Source: Pomphorhynchus laevis
Taxonomy: Eukaryota; Acanthocephala; Palaeacanthocephala; Echinorhynchida; Pomphorhynchidae
Assembly: GCA_012934845.2 (NCBI GenBank)
Contig: WNNJ02000336.1
Location: 1 to 64,000 of the forward strand
DNA: 64,000 bases
Direction: 5' to 3'
The translations under genes were made by a program, and so were the position numbers. The first letter of the stretch is position 1, and every line of letters starts with the position of its first letter. Below are positions 58,590 to 64,000 of the stretch, piece after piece. Below the pieces are notes generated by a model, which did no database searches, was not told the DNA's origin, and was given only the letters and a program-made list of their open reading frames with translations.

Positions 58590-61500
58590 GTAATGATGCT
58601 ATGAGTGCAGGGTAGTTTATTTGTACTGGGTTCAACTAAAATGTTTAAAATTGGCATATTATTACAAGACAACATAGCGAGCAGAGCTCAAAGTTGCGTC
58701 ACCAAAAAGAAAAGCAGATTAATTACACAAAATTTTCTTCCCAAATTCCTTCATTGTACGAGAAAGAATCGTTGTCCCGTTGAACTGATTCCATAAATTC
58801 ACGACCCTTCGATTAAACTGGACAGTTTTTGAGCGTACAATCCTTTGTCGATTGAGGACTAACGAATGACCGCGCATTCATTGACCTGATCTAACATCCA
58901 TTAGCCCGTGTAATACGTGTAGTGTGTTGCGAAGAATCGTCCATGTTAGACGCATGTCACGTAAATTACGGAAAGTGCTGACACTATTCATGCCCCTTCA
59001 TATGGGAAATTTCTTTTTGGGTAAACAAGCTTTGTTGCCCGACAGAGCACACCTTCTAATTTTGCGACTCTTGTATAGTCCTCGAATAGACGCATTGAGA
59101 CCCATATAGCAGATGGCTCAAAATAAATGTGTTAGCGAGAATCTGAAATGATCGTGGATTAAGAAAATCAAATGTACGACTAATGAAATATACCATCTAA
59201 TAAGCCTTTGCACATACATATTCAGTATTACGTTTAGTTGACAAGTCATTAAAAATCCAGATGCCGAGATCTTTCACATGGTCTACATTTTCGATTTGAT
59301 TTTCACAAAGATAGTATTTTGCCGGTGAAGTAATCTGTCGACCTCGAACACGCATAAAAGAACATTTGGCGGAATTGACCGATAAACAGTTAATTCGAGT
59401 CCAATTCACAACTTTATCTATATCTGACTGTAGACACTCTGTATCTAAATACGACTTTATGCCTCTTCAGATTTTCAGGTAATCTGCATATAATAGACTC
59501 AGAACTCAGGAAGCCTGGTAAATCATTTATGTAAATGGAGAATAATAGTGAACCAAACACTGTGCCTTGAGGTACACCTAAGTTGTGTATTATACCAACC
59601 CGAATAAATGTTATTAACGTGAACTCGATAAGAACGGCCAAAGATAAAGTTTGAAACCCAGCGAATTAGAATGGGATCAATCGTCAAGGCATGCACTTTG
59701 AAAATCAGATAGTCATGACGTACGTGATCGAAAGCTTTGGAAAAATCAAAGCAGATATCCACACAAGCTTCTTCATCAACTAAATTAGCCTATGAGCTAT
59801 GCTCAACTAGCAGATTTGTGACAGTAGAATGATCACTTCTAAAACCATGTTGGTTAATACAGTAAATTTCTGGATTTCAAATCATCACTAATATGCTTAT
59901 ACAGTAGTCTTTCCAAGATTTGACAACAAATGCAAGTCAAGCATACGGGTCTGTAATTATCTACACAAGTTCGATTGCATTTTAAACCAGTGGTATTACA
60001 ATTGAGCGTTTCCACATCTCGGGTATATGACCGGAATAAAGTGACGCAATAAACATCCAATATAAAGGAATACAAAGTTCATCTGCTAGCATTTTTAAGC
60101 ATACAGGCGCCAATAAATCAGGACAAACAGACCCCGATGATTTTAGGTTCTTAAGCTCTTTTCGCACATCCCCCGTAGAAAACATGTTAACGACATCAGT
60201 GCGTGATTTAAATGGGATGATATAGCATGGTTTGTTAGAGGAATTTGATGAGATCAAAAAATGTTCACCAAACGCATTAGCGATATCGTAATCGTCATCG
60301 AGGGCATGTCTACTGTCCGATACAAGCCGAACATGTCCGGCTCTAAATTTTGCGTTCGCGTATTTGAACAAGCGACCAGGGTTGCGAAAAGCTTCTTGTG
60401 CAATCCTTTTTTTGAAACTATGCCGTTTATTGTGTTTTAAATTCGTAAAACGATTCCTTACTTTAATGAAATAAACACTGTTAATTTCACCAGCCCTAAA
60501 CCTCTTAAAAGATATATGTTTTTCTTTCAAGGCATCACGGAGTTTCCTATCAAACCAAGGTTTACAATGTAAACGAACTTTCGTAACTTTCCTAGGAGAG
60601 AAACGTAAGAGCAAATCTAAAAGTATCGCCTTAAATTGTTGCCATGCCGTTTCAACATTAATCACAAGAGGATTCAGTCAACATATACCAGAAAGACATA
60701 TACGGACCAATTGATGATTCGTCTTGAAACACTGAGCAGTATTTAGAAACGATTTGTGGGTTGAAAGGCCTTGCGAGAAGTAAGAGTCAAATAGAAGGAC
60801 ACAGTGGTATGATGATTCTAGAGGTTCAAGGTGAATGACGTAGTCTACAAAACATACGTTTGAGGTCAGACAAATATCTAACAAAGATCGCTGGTTCCCA
60901 CAGAAACGAGTGAAGTATCTCACATGTTGAGTGAGACTTAAAACGTTGATGGAGTCGAGTAACTCTAATGAACCACTATCACATTCTACTCTGGGTGTGT
61001 ACGTTTCCCAATCTACATGAGGCATATTAAGATTTCCCAAAACTAACACATCGTGCGAAGTAGCGTAATTTTGAAAATCGTTGACAATGCAACCGACCTT
61101 AGCTTATGGGCTACGATAAATGAGACCAATGACAATCGGTTGGCGATTTGAGTGATACTCTCACCCATAAAGATTCAACTCCATCATCAAATTTTACGTC
61201 GAGCAGTGTAACTACTGCGCTAAAGTGAACATACAGTATTACTCCACCTCCCTTTTTTTATTGCACCTGTCGGCCCGATAACAAAAGTAATTAGATAATT
61301 TGATCTCACCATCGGTAACATCAGGTTTTTACTACGACTCTTTTATTGCAACCAACAAAGGATTCTGCACATGGACACGAACTCTTAATTCGTAAATTTT
61401 AGAAAGAATACTACGCGCATTCGAATAAAGAAGCAAACAATGAAAATATGTGGAATTATATGGGGTGTTTAGACTAGGCCTTAAGTGCATACCATATGGG

Positions 61501-62640
61501 ATTTGTACTCGATAATATTATCCAAACAAATATTACTATGATACATTGATGTCATTCGCGAAGAAGCTGCGACAGGGTAATTCAGACCGATCCTGTTATT
61601 AGCAGTGTCCGGTGAATCCAAGTCCTCTGCCACACAACCTGAAAATTTCGAATTGTCAGATTTGTCTTTCCGTTATTTATGCGTATATTCAAAAGTTCCT
61701 TCTCTTTACGCAGGTGTTTGCGCTCATCAACATCAAGATCTTTTAGTATTCTGACTTGGATACCGAACAAACGAAACGAATTATGGAAAATAATTTTAAC
61801 TGATCCTTCCTCGGACGAGTCGGTAAAATATTTATTGACTCTAATGATTTAGAAACTTTGTCATCAACGTTGTCGTTTTTTTCGAGGATGTTGTGGTAAT
61901 TAGATTCTCGCTGAGCTCGTCACATAACCATTGCTTGGAATACGCAGACTCTGAATATTCCACTGATAATTGTTCAGATGTATTTAGGCGAAACTGATTA
62001 GTTGCAGATAGACATCTTGCAAATGAATCCTCCTTATTAGGAAATCGTATGAATGTATGTTCACCAATACTATCACGGTTGAGAAACTCGACAGATTCAA
62101 AGGAACTTACACTTATGGCACTATGGTCATACGAAATGGTCGTTTGCTTGGCCATAAAACACCTGCCTGAAAATCTTGACAGCTGTTCAGCATGTAGATC
62201 AGTTACAAATATCATTGAAGGGTCAGTAGTGCTTGCTACCGATACTGCAGACGTGACTGACTCTTTTGAGGTGTCTTTTGATGCATTGGAAGTCAAAGTT
62301 GGTAGTAAAGGCGGCTTACTCACTGATGATGATAGTAGTATGGTGGTCTCGCCAACTTTTAAAACATCCTCATCGTTTTGGTCATTATTCCTATTCCTCA
62401 ATATCTTTCCAACATGCACAGCACAGCAGAAGCCACAGAGGAAAGTCCGTTTAGAGATATTATCATCATCTGTGATTGGAATTGAGACATGAGTCCAAAC
62501 TTTGCAATCTTTATTATCAAAACCAATCTGCTTATCAATATAAGTCTCAGTATTAACGAACGTGAGTTTCCGACTAACTCTTTTAGTTTTTTTTTATTGA
62601 TTTCGACATTTGTTGAACCAAATGAACGCAATCTGGATAA
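58590..62640 (-). mobile_element. Nearly full-length decayed CR1/Jockey-like LINE
   Basis: In order on the minus strand. ORF1 (about 62,640-61,580) has a PHD-like finger, DCKVWTHVSIPITDDD then FLCGFC. The endonuclease part (about 61,560-60,680) has ESLWVRV and LVLGNLNMPHVDWETY. The linker and RT (60,665-59,200) have IPEMWKRSIVIPLV, NYRPVCLTC, FDFSKAFDHVRHDYLIF, GVPQGTVFGSLLFSIYINDL and LLYADYLKI (second catalytic Asp lost). The C-terminus (59,150-58,690) has RRVVNLWNQFNGTTI. At least eight frame changes or stops are evident, so it is inactive. The LINE body is less AT-rich than host intergenic DNA. Confidence 0.85.
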
Positions 62641-62715
62641 TTTTGCGGGTCTTGTAATTTAATATCGTTATCAGTCGTCTTATAATCAGCTTAATGTATG
62701 CTTGGTGTCTGTTAT

Positions 62716-62890
62716 TTATTATAAGCCGATATAAAGCCGATATAAAGCCGATATAAAGCCGATATATAAAGCCGATATATAAAGCCGATATATAAAGCCG
62801 ATATATAAAGCCGATATATAAAGCCGATATATAAAACCGATATGTAAAGCCGATATATAAAACCGATATGTAAAGCCGATATGATTCTAT
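62716..62890 (+). repeat. 11/13-bp tandem repeat
   Basis: About 13 units of GCCGATATAAA (11 bp) and GCCGATATATAAA (13 bp), with some variants carrying TGTAAA, lie directly upstream of the long LINE's ORF1. The minus-strand frame reads as iterated IGFIYRLY and is not a gene. Confidence 0.95.
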
Positions 62891-62929
62891 ATTTATGCTC
62901 CCGCAATGCGTTGTAAGTAGTTTTAATCA

Positions 62930-62986
62930 AGAATTTTTTAATGTAAGAATTACATTAAAAAATTCTTGATTAAAAAATGTCTTGGT
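62930..62986. repeat. Perfect AT-rich hairpin
   Basis: TTTAATCAAGAATTTTTTAA and its exact inverse flank a centre of TGTAAGAATTACA; each arm is about 26 bp. Confidence 0.85.
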
Positions 62987-63384
62987 TAGTTGTAACAAAG
63001 ACAACTTTTTAACGATGTCTGACAACTTTATAACGATATGTAGTTGGAGATACAACGAAACTCTTAGATCGTGGGCTATTTGAGATTCGTCTCTCAAGAT
63101 ACTGTTCTCTTAAGATACATTTGATAAAATGCATTTAATTCTTATGCATTCATAAGAATTATGATTTTAGTTAGTAGTGAAATGATGGGTTTACTTCGTT
63201 GTGAAATGATGATTCTATTTAGTAGTGATAAACTAAATGTAAAAAATAAGATTATTTAATTACATATTATTTAAATTGATATAATTATTATATATTATTA
63301 ATATATAATATTAATATTATATAAATAATATTAATAAGAGCCACCTCGCAGCGATGTATATCTTGGTTCATGAAACGGAAGGTT

Positions 63385-63650
63385 TCCCATCATCTTGTAT
63401 ACAATTACGCAATTCGAGTCGAAGAGGTCACTCTCTCTCGCGCTGTTTAACTTCGCCAATGGTAAAGTCAGGAGTGTGAGTAGGCTTTGCCACCGCTCAT
63501 TGAATATTTGGAATTTGAAACCTGACGACCATGCCAGTGCTGCTAGCTATCGCCATTTCAAAAAAATTGTTGTTGAAGTGGATTGTCAATTCCGGTTTGG
63601 ATGCGTTGATCTATTTTGATATTTAATGTTTTGAAACAGTTGAAATAGCC
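63385..63650 (+). mobile_element. LINE 3' end fragment
   Basis: The + strand reads SRLCHRSLNIWNLKPDDHAS followed by AASYRHFKKIV, matching the 'RVVN.WN.LP..V..A.S...FK..L' C-terminus of CR1-type LINEs. The rest of the element is absent. Confidence 0.6.
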
Positions 63651-64000
63651 ATTTGTAACCTATAATAATATTTACGCACTATTAGGAAATTTGCAAAATA
63701 TGAAGTAATACAACAAATTTAATTATTTTAAACTAATAAATTTATCAAATTTTAAAGCCGCTTAGTCTGTAGCTATTCCACTGCAACATAGATATATCCT
63801 TAAGCTTCCAGGTTAGTAGTTAGGATAATTTTACACTTCACAGAGTAACCCTGGTCTTTCATTACAATTTAAAAAAAACTTTTAGTATTGCTAGACCTTA
63901 CATAATAACGCAATTTTATTGTGGGTTATTTAGATAGCACTTGAATTAGATTCATTTTTTCAAATATTCTCGGTATTACTCATTGTCTGAGCTCATTTAC

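Noticed and set aside
62049-62492. Plus-strand frame opposite the LINE ORF1
   Set aside because: The minus strand carries the recognisable PHD-like ORF1 and lies in order with endonuclease and RT; the plus frame is its shadow.

Overview
This is an AT-rich eukaryotic window from an invertebrate animal. It carries three conserved, multi-exon host genes embedded in a dense layer of decayed retroelements and fold-back DNA. The minimal introns (45-55 nt, GT...AG with T-rich acceptors) sit among multi-kilobase introns swollen by repeats. The proteins are clearly metazoan in type but diverged. A nematode or another fast-evolving invertebrate (flatworm, cnidarian) would fit; the sequence alone does not decide.

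Left third (1-23.9 kb, + strand): the last 24 exons of a VPS13-type bridge-like lipid-transfer protein. 878 residues to a natural stop are rebuilt exon by exon with matching phases; the N-terminal part lies off the left edge. Its long introns hold AT-rich Penelope-like (PLE) fragments, a tRNA-headed SINE, fold-back elements (one with hammerhead-like cores in both arms), a 28-bp minisatellite, and a ~1.9 kb 24-bp minisatellite that reverses orientation in its middle.

Middle (25.2-31 kb, - strand): five exons of COP9 signalosome subunit 7 (PCI domain), with an unusual last exon that lacks a canonical acceptor. Between 31 and 41 kb lie nested fold-backs, an unrecognised 70-odd codon open frame, an RTE-like LINE fragment and a PLE GIY-YIG fragment.

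41.0-51.3 kb (- strand): a complete six-exon protein phosphatase 1 catalytic subunit of the beta type, with all metal and catalytic residues present and a novel C-terminal tail. Its introns hold fold-backs, SINEs in inverted arrangement and a patch of unknown older DNA.

51.5-63.7 kb: a retroelement graveyard. It contains two opposite copies of one C/T-biased CR1/Jockey-like LINE, PLE fragments, several further LINE pieces, and a nearly full-length decayed LINE with ORF1 (PHD-like), endonuclease and reverse transcriptase. VPS13, CSN7 and PP1 belong to unrelated processes (inter-organelle lipid transfer, cullin deneddylation, Ser/Thr dephosphorylation); nothing suggests co-regulation. The repeated theme is a short stem-loop followed by GAAATATC at the heart of many palindromic elements. 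It recalls the hammerhead-like 3' tags of Penelope-like elements and is the most promising lead for a new short-element family. No sequence search or folding program was run; all homology calls rest on reading motifs.
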